Below are positions 6,274-12,925 of a stretch of DNA of 12,925 nt, piece by piece (position 1 is the stretch's first letter; every line of letters begins with the position of its first letter). A program made the translations under genes and the position numbers. The DNA is taken from contig CAZQFZ010000072.1 in assembly GCA_964592635.1 (NCBI GenBank), positions 1 to 12,925 of the forward strand. Direction: 5' to 3'. The notes under the pieces were generated by a model. That model was not told the origin of the DNA and did not search any database. It worked only from the letters and a program-made list of their open reading frames with translations. Origin of the DNA: VMCP01 sp964592635. Lineage in GTDB: Bacteria > Bacteroidota > Bacteroidia > NS11-12g > UBA955.

Positions 6274-7485
6274 TCAATTCATCAATAACCAATCTATTGC
6301 ATTGATTTTCTTGATACCATTGTACGTGCCTGTATCAAAGTCCATGGTAATTAATAATTTTTCGTGGTGGTCAGCAATATTGTTTAATGGAGCAAGTTCG
6401 CGTGACAAAGTATCTGGATTTTGAACTGTTTGCGATACCTGAATATATTGAGTAAATCCTTCCTTGTTCCTGACTACGAAATCAACCTCCAGGTTATTGT
6501 TCTTCCCAATCCAAATTTGATTATTTCTGCGTTTTAATTCTAAATAAATTACATTTTCAAGTAAATGACCAGCATCGCTGTGCAGCTCTTTACCCAACAA
6601 AGCATTGCGAAATCCCAAATCAACAAGATAGTATTTTTCCTGAGTAGCTAGGTGCTGTTTGCCTTTGATGTCGTATCTTTTCACACGATAAAATAAGTAA
6701 GATTCCACCAAAGAGTTAATATAACTAGAAACAGTTTTGTTATCTATTGGCTTTTTATTGGACTTTAATGTATTGGCGATATTGGAAGCTGAAATAGTAG
6801 AACCGATTGAGTCGATTAGGAAATTAACCACTTCTAAATACAATTCTTCAGAATAGATTGACCTTCGAGCAGAAATATCGTTATTGAAAATGTTGTCAAA
6901 AACCATTTTCATATAATTTAAGGAGAAATGATTACCATCAGCAGAAAGTCGGATTGCTTCGGGGAAACCTCCAGTTTTTACGTATTCGGAGAAAGCCCTA
7001 TCTATGTTTTGGGATTTACCTGTGAAACTAATGTATTCAGCAAAGGAAAAAGGTAAGACATGGATTTCATAGGCTCTGCCAGTGAGTAAAGTGGCAAGTT
7101 CACTGGATAACAAGAATGCATTTGAGCCAGTTACATATAAATCAATTTGCGGATGTACATAGAGTCCTTCCAATAATTTTTCGAATTCTTTTACATTTTG
7201 AACTTCATCAATAAAAACATAATTCATTTGGTTCATTTTGAGATGTTCAACTATAAAGTCATATACTTCTTTCCAGTTTTTCTCTGCCAAAAAACGGAAT
7301 TCCGGCATATCAATATTGATAGAAATTATAGAAACATCTTCATGTTCTGCAAGCAACAAATCTTGGAATTGCGACATTAATGTTGATTTCCCACAACGTC
7401 GAACTCCCGTTGCTACTTTGATGAAATTTTTGTCCTTGAGTACTTTAAGTACGTCGAGATATTGACTTCTCAGAACCGTTTGCAT
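6274..7485 (-). CDS. AAA_14 / DUF4143 ATPase
   Basis: A 403-residue protein of a family very common in Bacteroidota and archaea but functionally poorly defined. The N-terminal P-loop ATPase has Walker A GVRRCGKST (27-35), Walker B FIDEVQ (91-96) and the sensor segment VTGSNAF (118-124). A winged-helix-like region follows (about 205-270). The C-terminal DUF4143 part resembles a PD-(D/E)xK nuclease fold: E310, D335 in LEVDFVV (332-338) and Q349-V-S351 where an active enzyme would have ExK. The nuclease-like part is therefore probably inactive, as is usual in this family. The gene is alone, convergent to hipT. A 15-bp perfect inverted repeat lies 17 bp upstream of its ATG. The function is unknown; it is often found near toxin-antitoxin and defence genes. 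Confidence 0.88.
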   Translation of the reverse strand: MQTVLRSQYLDVLKVLKDKNFIKVATGVRRCGKSTLMSQFQDLLLAEHEDVSIISINIDMPEFRFLAEKNWKEVYDFIVEHLKMNQMNYVFIDEVQNVKEFEKLLEGLYVHPQIDLYVTGSNAFLLSSELATLLTGRAYEIHVLPFSFAEYISFTGKSQNIDRAFSEYVKTGGFPEAIRLSADGNHFSLNYMKMVFDNIFNNDISARRSIYSEELYLEVVNFLIDSIGSTISASNIANTLKSNKKPIDNKTVSSYINSLVESYLFYRVKRYDIKGKQHLATQEKYYLVDLGFRNALLGKELHSDAGHLLENVIYLELKRRNNQIWIGKNNNLEVDFVVRNKEGFTQYIQVSQTVQNPDTLSRELAPLNNIADHHEKLLITMDFDTGTYNGIKKINAIDWLLMN

Positions 7486-7501
7486 AGAACAAATATCGTA
7501 T

Positions 7502-7543
7502 AAATTCCTAAAACTTGCTAAAATTACAAAGTTTTAGGAATTT
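7502..7543. repeat. Perfect 15-bp inverted repeat
   Basis: AAATTCCTAAAACTT (7502-7516) is repeated inverted at 7529-7543 with a 12-nt spacer. It lies between the 3' end of the GT39 gene and the start of the DUF4143 ATPase gene, both on the minus strand. It could be a terminator for the first gene, although no T-tract follows on the minus strand, or an operator for the second. Confidence 0.7.
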
Positions 7544-7642
7544 CAGAACCATGGCGGACAGAATAAATCCTTCCATTCTTGTGAAAAAGATCTTGTGGAA
7601 TATCTAAATACTATTTAAATAACATCCAAATCCCCCCTCAAA

Positions 7643-10525
7643 TCAACGACCAAAGTACTTCTCGAAGTCGATGGGTTCGCCGGTGATGCTCTCGTAAATG
7701 GCGTTCATGGATTCCATCGACGATTGTTGTTCGTTCGCCGTTTTGGCGTTGCGCAACATGCCCGCATTGTACCAAGCACGCATCTGAGTTTCATCCTTCA
7801 ACCCCTGAAAAGCCTGAGCTCCCAATAAGTAACACCGCGATTCTAATGGATTTACCTTGATTCCTTCACTGGCCATTTCTACAGTGCCGTAATAGTCTTT
7901 TTTCAATAACAATGCCTGTCCCTTCATCAAATATCCCTCGGAATCCTTGGGACGAGAATCAATGTATTTATCTATAATGGCAATGGCTTTATCCGCCTTT
8001 TTCTGATCCATTGCAATTTGATATAACATGAACTGACTGCGACTGTTTTCTGGGAAAACCGCCACACTTTGATTCAACCAGTATTCTGCACTGTCAGCTT
8101 GTCCCATATTCGCGTAAGTAGATCCCAAATAAAACATCACTTCACTGGAATTCTTGTCCACATTCAAATAGGTAACCATTTTTGCAATAGCTGTTTTCAT
8201 TTTGGTTTCGGGGGATGTAGTACTGCTATCCGCGGTGCTGGGTTGTGTAACCAATGAAATCGCTTCAAAATCTAGAGTAGATGGACGTTTGATTACGCAT
8301 CCCATGGGCTTGTTGGAAACCATAGGAGCGAACACCGTTCCAACAGGAGGAAACTGATTGTTCTTCAAGCGGAATTGATCGAAATAAGCATTATAGAATA
8401 TGGCGTAATCCCAGTTTTTGGATGAACGATCGTCGTAACGCGTATATCCCACGTGAACATTGGGGTAATTGCGGAAATAGTAACGAACTTGATCCATTCC
8501 ATAGGTTAACACTTCGTATTTTTTGTCGGGGTTCTTTTTGAATTCGTTTTCAATTAACCAATCGCAACTTGGACGAAGACTCGCTAGGTAATAATCCATT
8601 TCGTATTCGCCGTATGCGCCTTCAACACCGCCCTGAATTTCATTGAAATAAACGTAGCTAAGCTCACCGTTTTTGGCAATGAAGGATGCAGGTAATAGGG
8701 TAAATCCAACCGCAAGTAGTGCTCCAATTGGCAGTTTGGGAGTTAACCAATTTTGAATGCGATAGAATCCCATTACAGCTAAGATGGCAAAACTTGGAAG
8801 GGTAAATAGAATGTGGCGCAATCCCCCGTAAACAGAAGAACCTTGATAATAAATATAGAAAATGGGGAAAACAGCAGAAAATATCAGAATAAAATCTTCC
8901 AAAGTGAATTCTTTTCTCTTTACGATAGAAACCACAACCCAAATAGCTAAACCGAACAAAATTCCCAAAGGAAGGGTAATCCATAGGTATTTTACCAAGT
9001 AATGAGAGGGTAGGTTATCGCTGTCGTACAATTTACCTTCGAACATTTGACGTAAACTAACTTGATAGTTGGTAAATGCATCCAGGGCTTTTTTCGGGTT
9101 CGAAAAAGGAGCATCCCAACCATACGGCCAAACATAGATACCTATAACATAACCCAAGATTGCAACCATGAAGAACACACCAATCCACGATTGGAAACCG
9201 TTCCATTTGAATTTTATAAACTGAGGGAATGAGATTTTTTGAATGTATTTCAATCCCATGTACAGTCCAATAATTGCTATGGAAAGCAATCCTCCGATAC
9301 GAATGGATATCCCCAAACCCAAAGAAAAAATCAAACCGGCCAAAGTGCTCAAACTGTAATTCGGGAAGGATTGATATAACTTGATAGCGTAGTAAAGCGA
9401 CATAATATACCCCAACGCGAAAGGAACGTCTTTGGGATTATTCAATGATTCGCCAAACAATCGGGGCATGAAAAAGACAACAATTACCGTAACTGAAGCC
9501 CAAAGCCAAGAACCTTTTGTCAGTCTGCGGACGGTTGCAGCGCTGTAAAGTACAATTAAAAATCCGAAAACGGCATTCCAAAAATGTCGTAAGCCCATGT
9601 AATCTTCTGCACCCGTAATGTGTGCCAAGATGGCGGTAAACGTATCAAAACTGGAACCATACAGGTGCATCAAACGATCGGGATCTTCAATTTTAGCTGC
9701 ATCATTTCCGTTTACGGCATAATCGCGAGCTACTGTCACCATTTTTTGACCTTTCAAAGCGTTGGTATCTATGGGAATATCAATTCCAAAGGCACCGAAA
9801 CGATTGTTTGCAATTAACTTAGCGTATTCGTATTGAACAAATTCATCGCCCGAAATACCTGCTTTTTTACTGGTTTGAGTAATGTAAACAAACGAGAATA
9901 GGGAAAGCAAAAGAAACGCCCATTTAAACGGATTTTTATTACCCGTAATGTAAAAACGAACGGCATTAGAAATACGATTTTTCCAAGACTCTAAGGGTTT
10001 TAGTTTTAAAGGTTCTTTGGAATCTATATTAATGATTAGTTCGGTTGCTCCTGATTTTTCTGTAGTGTAAATCAACGAAGAAAGTGAATTTACGGGAGAT
10101 TGCTGAGCAATTAAATCCAGTAAACATGCTCGATTAAGCACCATCATGGAAGCCGCTTCACGTTGAAGATTCACGCCCGTAAGTGTACGATTTATTGTAT
10201 TGTTGGCTTTGTATTCTGTAATCAAATGGTATTGACTCTTGGAAGAATTGTTTTTCCACTGATCGGAGTTTATTGTCTTATTTAAGTTGTTCGGTTTTTG
10301 TATTTGGGATGCAGGAGCAATTAAAAAATGTGTGTGGTTGCTATTGGCTGCTTCGAGGATGCCTTCCCAACCCGTTTTTTCGGAAAGGGTGGTGTTGGAT
10401 GGTAGTTTGGGTGCGGAGGTAGAATCGCTGTCTGATTTTAGGTTCAGTGGATTCAGAGCAATTATAAGTAGGTTGAAATCGTTGGAATTATCAGATTTTG
10501 CGTTGCTTTTCGATGTATTTTGCAT
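7643..10525 (-). CDS. GT39-like polytopic glycosyltransferase with C-terminal TPR repeats
   Basis: A 960-residue inner-membrane protein. Residues 1-195 are cytosolic and Ser/Asn-rich. About ten to eleven hydrophobic segments follow (near 202-217, 315-330, 340-355, 366-384, two in 393-425, 447-466, 511-533, 545-560, 570-588, 599-615). The loop after the first segment carries an acidic pair, G226-D227-E228, in the place of the catalytic acid of GT-C enzymes using polyprenyl-phosphate sugars. A soluble domain begins with YVYFNEIQGG (624-633), frequent after the membrane part of GT39 proteins. The last 190 residues form TPR-like repeats (about 769-920). It probably transfers a sugar from a lipid carrier to a protein or glycan at the periplasmic face; donor and acceptor are unknown. 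Residues 45-200 resemble a degenerate GT2 domain. It stands divergent to rpsA. Confidence 0.8.
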   Translation of the reverse strand: MQNTSKSNAKSDNSNDFNLLIIALNPLNLKSDSDSTSAPKLPSNTTLSEKTGWEGILEAANSNHTHFLIAPASQIQKPNNLNKTINSDQWKNNSSKSQYHLITEYKANNTINRTLTGVNLQREAASMMVLNRACLLDLIAQQSPVNSLSSLIYTTEKSGATELIINIDSKEPLKLKPLESWKNRISNAVRFYITGNKNPFKWAFLLLSLFSFVYITQTSKKAGISGDEFVQYEYAKLIANNRFGAFGIDIPIDTNALKGQKMVTVARDYAVNGNDAAKIEDPDRLMHLYGSSFDTFTAILAHITGAEDYMGLRHFWNAVFGFLIVLYSAATVRRLTKGSWLWASVTVIVVFFMPRLFGESLNNPKDVPFALGYIMSLYYAIKLYQSFPNYSLSTLAGLIFSLGLGISIRIGGLLSIAIIGLYMGLKYIQKISFPQFIKFKWNGFQSWIGVFFMVAILGYVIGIYVWPYGWDAPFSNPKKALDAFTNYQVSLRQMFEGKLYDSDNLPSHYLVKYLWITLPLGILFGLAIWVVVSIVKRKEFTLEDFILIFSAVFPIFYIYYQGSSVYGGLRHILFTLPSFAILAVMGFYRIQNWLTPKLPIGALLAVGFTLLPASFIAKNGELSYVYFNEIQGGVEGAYGEYEMDYYLASLRPSCDWLIENEFKKNPDKKYEVLTYGMDQVRYYFRNYPNVHVGYTRYDDRSSKNWDYAIFYNAYFDQFRLKNNQFPPVGTVFAPMVSNKPMGCVIKRPSTLDFEAISLVTQPSTADSSTTSPETKMKTAIAKMVTYLNVDKNSSEVMFYLGSTYANMGQADSAEYWLNQSVAVFPENSRSQFMLYQIAMDQKKADKAIAIIDKYIDSRPKDSEGYLMKGQALLLKKDYYGTVEMASEGIKVNPLESRCYLLGAQAFQGLKDETQMRAWYNAGMLRNAKTANEQQSSMESMNAIYESITGEPIDFEKYFGR

Positions 10526-10560
10526 AACTGAATGGTAGTTGAATTAGTTGAGTTTGGAGG

Positions 10561-10568
10561 CGAAGATA
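10561..10568 (-). promoter_or_regulatory. Possible -7 element of the GT39-TPR gene
   Basis: On the minus strand TATCTTCG differs from TAnnTTTG by one base. It lies 35 nt before the ATG, giving a short leader. No well-spaced -33 TTTG is present, so the call is weak. Confidence 0.35.
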
Positions 10569-10643
10569 CACGTTTTTGAATCAAATCTTAACCCCATAAT
10601 TTAAAGAAATTATAAACGGATCTAACTCATTCATTTAAAAACT

Positions 10644-10673
10644 TTTGTTTTTGAATTATTTATTCTAATTTTG
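10644..10673 (+). promoter_or_regulatory. rpsA promoter (Bacteroidota type)
   Basis: TTTG at 10644-10647 and TAATTTTG at 10666-10673, a perfect TAnnTTTG, are separated by 18 bp. Transcription would begin near 10679, leaving a leader of only about 23 nt that consists almost wholly of the Shine-Dalgarno sequence and the mini-ORF. Confidence 0.7.
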
Positions 10674-10682
10674 CGCCCCACT

Positions 10683-10691
10683 AAAAGGAGG
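10683..10691 (+). promoter_or_regulatory. Extended Shine-Dalgarno sequence of rpsA
   Basis: AAAAGGAGG is fully complementary to the anti-Shine-Dalgarno end of 16S rRNA. It ends 10 nt before the TTG start codon of rpsA and only 2 nt before an out-of-frame ATG (10694) that opens a three-codon ORF. Such a complete site is exceptional for Bacteroidota. Confidence 0.75.
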
Positions 10692-10693
10692 AA

Positions 10694-10705
10694 ATGTTAA
10701 ATTGA
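10694..10705 (+). other. Three-codon mini-ORF overlapping the rpsA start
   Basis: ATG-TTA-AAT-TGA. Its stop codon TGA shares two bases with the rpsA start (TTGA). It may only be chance, but its placement directly after the Shine-Dalgarno sequence would let ribosomes choose between the ATG and the TTG. Confidence 0.35.
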
Positions 10706-12822
10706 CAGAATCAAACGAAATCCAACCAGAAGTAACCTCTAGTCAAGAGGTTGTAGCTGAAAAAGCTCCCATGAAACAAAACATTACAGAAAGCAAATCT
10801 TCTCACGATGATTTTGATTGGGACGCAGACGAGGCCGGTTTCCAATCGTATTCGAAAGAAGAGAAAGCGAAACTTGAGCAATCTTACACCAACACTTTTA
10901 ATCCAGTTACTGAAAAGCAAGTGGTTAAAGGTCATGTAGTTGCCATCAATGAAAAAGATGTTGTTGTTAACATCGGATTTAAAAGCGATGGATTGGTACC
11001 AAGACAAGAATTCCGCGATGTTACTGATTTGAAAATCGGCGACGAAGTAGAAGTTTTTGTTGATGTAGCTGAAGACAAAATGGGTCAGTTGATCCTTTCT
11101 CGTCGTAAAGCACTTCAAGAAACGGCTTGGGAAAAAATTGTAGAAGCACACGAAAAAGACATGATCGTAACTGGTTATGTTCGTTCTAGAACCAAAGGTG
11201 GTTTAGTTGTTGATGTATTCAGCATCGATACGTTCCTACCTGGTTCTCAGATCGATACCAAACCTGTGCGCGACTACGACCAATATGTTGGTAAAAATAT
11301 GGATTTCAAAATTGTTAAAATCAATGATATTTACAAGAACGTTGTCGTTTCTCATAAAGCATTGATCGAAGACGATATTGAAGCACAAAAATCTGAAATT
11401 TTGTCGCGTCTAGAAAAAGGACAAGTACTTGAAGGGGTTGTTAAAAACATGACCAGCTTCGGTGTGTTCGTTGACTTAGGCGGAATCGACGGTTTGTTGC
11501 ATATCACGGATATTTCTTGGGGTCGTATCAACCACCCTGAGGAGGTTTTGAAATTAGATGAGAAAGTAAATGTTGTAATCTTGGATTACGATGATACTAA
11601 GAAACGTATTTCTTTAGGCTTAAAGCAGCTTTCTTCACATCCTTGGGATGATTTAGATCCTTCTATTGTTGAAGGTTCTAGAGTGAAAGGTAAAGTAGTT
11701 TCAGTAGCGGATTACGGTGCGTTTATTGAAATCAAATCCGGTGTTGAAGGATTGGTTCACGTGTCTGAAATGAGCTGGAGTTCACATCTTCGCAATCCAT
11801 CTGAATACTTATCAGTAGGAGAGGAAATCGAAGCATTGGTGTTGGCTTTAGACCGTACAGAGCACAAAATGAGTTTGGGCATCAAGCAATTGACTCAAGA
11901 TCCTTGGGTGGATATCACCAATAAATATTCAGTTGGTAGCAAACATTCGGGTGTTGTTAAGAATTTAACATCATACGGTTTGTTCCTTGAATTGGAAGAA
12001 GGTATCGACGGTTTAGTGCACGTTTCTGATCTTTCTTGGAATAAGAAAATTAAGCATCCTAGTGAATTCGTTAAAAAAGGCGAGAAATTGGATGTAATCG
12101 TGTTGGAAGTAGATGCTGAAAACAGAAGATTGAGCTTAGGTCATAAGCAATTGGAAGAAAATCCTTGGGATACTTTCGAAACTATCTTCACAATCGGTTC
12201 ATTGCATGAAGGTACTGTAACTTCTATCAACGACAAAGGTGCAACTATCCAGTTACAATATGGTGTTGAAGCGTTTGCTCCAACTCGTCATATCAAAAAG
12301 CAGGATAACAAACCGATGAAAGAAGATGAAGTAATGGAGTTTGAAGTGATTGAATTCAGCAAAGACTCTAAGCGAATCATCGTATCTCATACCAACATCT
12401 GGAAAGGTGCTGAAAGAGCGAAGGCAGATCAAGACGATAAGTCTAAAGAAAAATCTCGCAAAAATGCTTCTAAAACTGTGAAGAAAATCAACCAATCATC
12501 TGAAAAAACCACTCTTGGTGATATGGATGCACTGACTGAATTGAGAGCACAATTTGAGAAAGCAGAAGGAGCTCCAGCAAAAGCAGCTAAGGCAAAAGCG
12601 GAAGCAGCAGCAGCTGAAGAAACCTCTTCAAACACCATCACGGAATTGAAGGATTTATCAGGTGTAGGTCCTGCAATGGTTAAGAAAATGAATGCTTTAG
12701 GAATCAATACCATTGAAGATTTGTTGGCTATCACCGACGAAAAAGCAGCGGAATTAGCAGAACAAGATGCTAAAATATCTGTTGAACAGTGGAACAAATG
12801 GATTTCAGAAGCTAAAGGTTAA
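10702..12822 (+). CDS. rpsA: 30S ribosomal protein S1 with C-terminal HhH extension
   Basis: A 706-residue S1 protein, which recruits mRNA to the 30S subunit. The N-terminus is acidic with the phylum-typical HDDFDWDADEAGF (35-47). Six S1 OB-fold repeats follow, at about 73-134, 152-217, 240-307, 325-394, 410-481 and 498-562. A charged, Lys/Ala-rich linker (about 570-644) leads to a helix-hairpin-helix module (about 645-700) with the core LSGVGPAMVKKM and a second helix set ending at EQWNKW. The protein is roughly 100 residues longer than the near-600-residue S1 I recall from other Bacteroidota. The start is TTG at 10702: no ATG or GTG lies in frame between the upstream stop (10666) and that codon, and the next in-frame ATG is codon 24. 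Expression is driven by a clear promoter and full Shine-Dalgarno site; the gene is monocistronic, closed by a strong terminator. Confidence 0.95.
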   Translation: MTESNEIQPEVTSSQEVVAEKAPMKQNITESKSSHDDFDWDADEAGFQSYSKEEKAKLEQSYTNTFNPVTEKQVVKGHVVAINEKDVVVNIGFKSDGLVPRQEFRDVTDLKIGDEVEVFVDVAEDKMGQLILSRRKALQETAWEKIVEAHEKDMIVTGYVRSRTKGGLVVDVFSIDTFLPGSQIDTKPVRDYDQYVGKNMDFKIVKINDIYKNVVVSHKALIEDDIEAQKSEILSRLEKGQVLEGVVKNMTSFGVFVDLGGIDGLLHITDISWGRINHPEEVLKLDEKVNVVILDYDDTKKRISLGLKQLSSHPWDDLDPSIVEGSRVKGKVVSVADYGAFIEIKSGVEGLVHVSEMSWSSHLRNPSEYLSVGEEIEALVLALDRTEHKMSLGIKQLTQDPWVDITNKYSVGSKHSGVVKNLTSYGLFLELEEGIDGLVHVSDLSWNKKIKHPSEFVKKGEKLDVIVLEVDAENRRLSLGHKQLEENPWDTFETIFTIGSLHEGTVTSINDKGATIQLQYGVEAFAPTRHIKKQDNKPMKEDEVMEFEVIEFSKDSKRIIVSHTNIWKGAERAKADQDDKSKEKSRKNASKTVKKINQSSEKTTLGDMDALTELRAQFEKAEGAPAKAAKAKAEAAAAEETSSNTITELKDLSGVGPAMVKKMNALGINTIEDLLAITDEKAAELAEQDAKISVEQWNKWISEAKG

Positions 12823-12842
12823 TTGACCCATAAAATTCTGTA

Positions 12843-12880
12843 ACAAAAAGCACCGTTTTTAACGGTGCTTTTTTTGTTAC
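12843..12880. terminator. Bidirectional Rho-independent terminator after rpsA
   Basis: The stem AGCACCGTT (12849-12857) pairs with AACGGTGCT (12861-12869) over a 3-nt TTT loop, flanked by an A-run before and seven T's after. The outer bases (AACA ... TGTT) extend the symmetry. It can stop transcription from both sides. Confidence 0.9.
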
Positions 12881-12908
12881 CGTATTTCTGTTGTTTCTTT
12901 GCAGTAAA

Positions 12909-12925
12909 ATGGAAGTTCAACTCAT
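12909..12925 (+). CDS. Possible start of the next gene (truncated by window edge)
   Basis: An ATG at 12909 begins MEVQL and remains open to the edge. It is preceded by TTTCTTTG (12894-12901), one base from TAnnTTTG, 33 nt after the terminator. Too little sequence is present to say what it encodes or whether it is real. Confidence 0.3.

Noticed and set aside
4285..7642. CRISPR array or tRNA gene in the intergenic regions
   Set aside because: The four repeats upstream of hipB are 18-bp dyads in a promoter, not spacer-separated identical repeats, and no cloverleaf is seen.
12429..12797. 122-codon minus-strand open frame inside rpsA
   Set aside because: It mirrors the Ala/Lys-rich linker and HhH tail of S1; the Ala/Ser-rich translation is a by-product of the coding strand.

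Overview
The window looks like a chromosomal segment of a Bacteroidota bacterium, most likely of the Flavobacteriia or a related class. The grounds are the low GC content, promoters of the TTTG / TAnnTTTG type (clearest in front of rpsA), a ribosomal protein S1 with the acidic N-terminus known from this phylum, general scarcity of Shine-Dalgarno sequences, and gene families such as the DUF4143 ATPase and the GT39-TPR membrane protein. The species cannot be named from the sequence.

Left part (1-4284, minus strand): a type I modification operon read leftward, hsdM then hsdS, followed by a translationally coupled OLD-family ATPase/TOPRIM nuclease that runs off the left edge. No hsdR is present inside the window; it may lie further left. 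A non-coding stretch (4285-4725) separates this operon from the next one.

Middle (4584-6252, plus strand): a three-gene toxin-antitoxin operon with the HipBST layout. It consists of a small Xre-type repressor (hipB), a separate HipA N-terminal-domain protein (hipS, GTG start), and a HipA-like kinase lacking that domain (hipT), joined to hipS by an ATGA overlap. Upstream lie four copies of an 18-bp dyad (consensus TACACC-N6-GGTATA) at 41, 40 and 41 bp centre-to-centre spacing. The last two bracket the likely promoter, so they look like an autoregulatory operator array.

Convergent to hipT is a DUF4143-type ATPase (6274-7485, minus). With the HsdMS/OLD operon and HipBST it gives the left 7.5 kb the look of a defence or accessory island inserted beside core genes.

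Right part: a 960-residue polytopic GT39-like glycosyltransferase with C-terminal TPR repeats and an N-terminal region resembling a decayed GT2 domain (7643-10525, minus), then divergently rpsA (10702-12822, plus). The rpsA gene has a full Shine-Dalgarno sequence, a TTG start overlapped by a three-codon mini-ORF, and an unusual C-terminal helix-hairpin-helix extension. A strong bidirectional terminator follows it.

The best candidates for something less described are the HsdMS-OLD coupling, the Bacteroidota HipBST operon with its operator array, and the S1-HhH fusion with its special leader.
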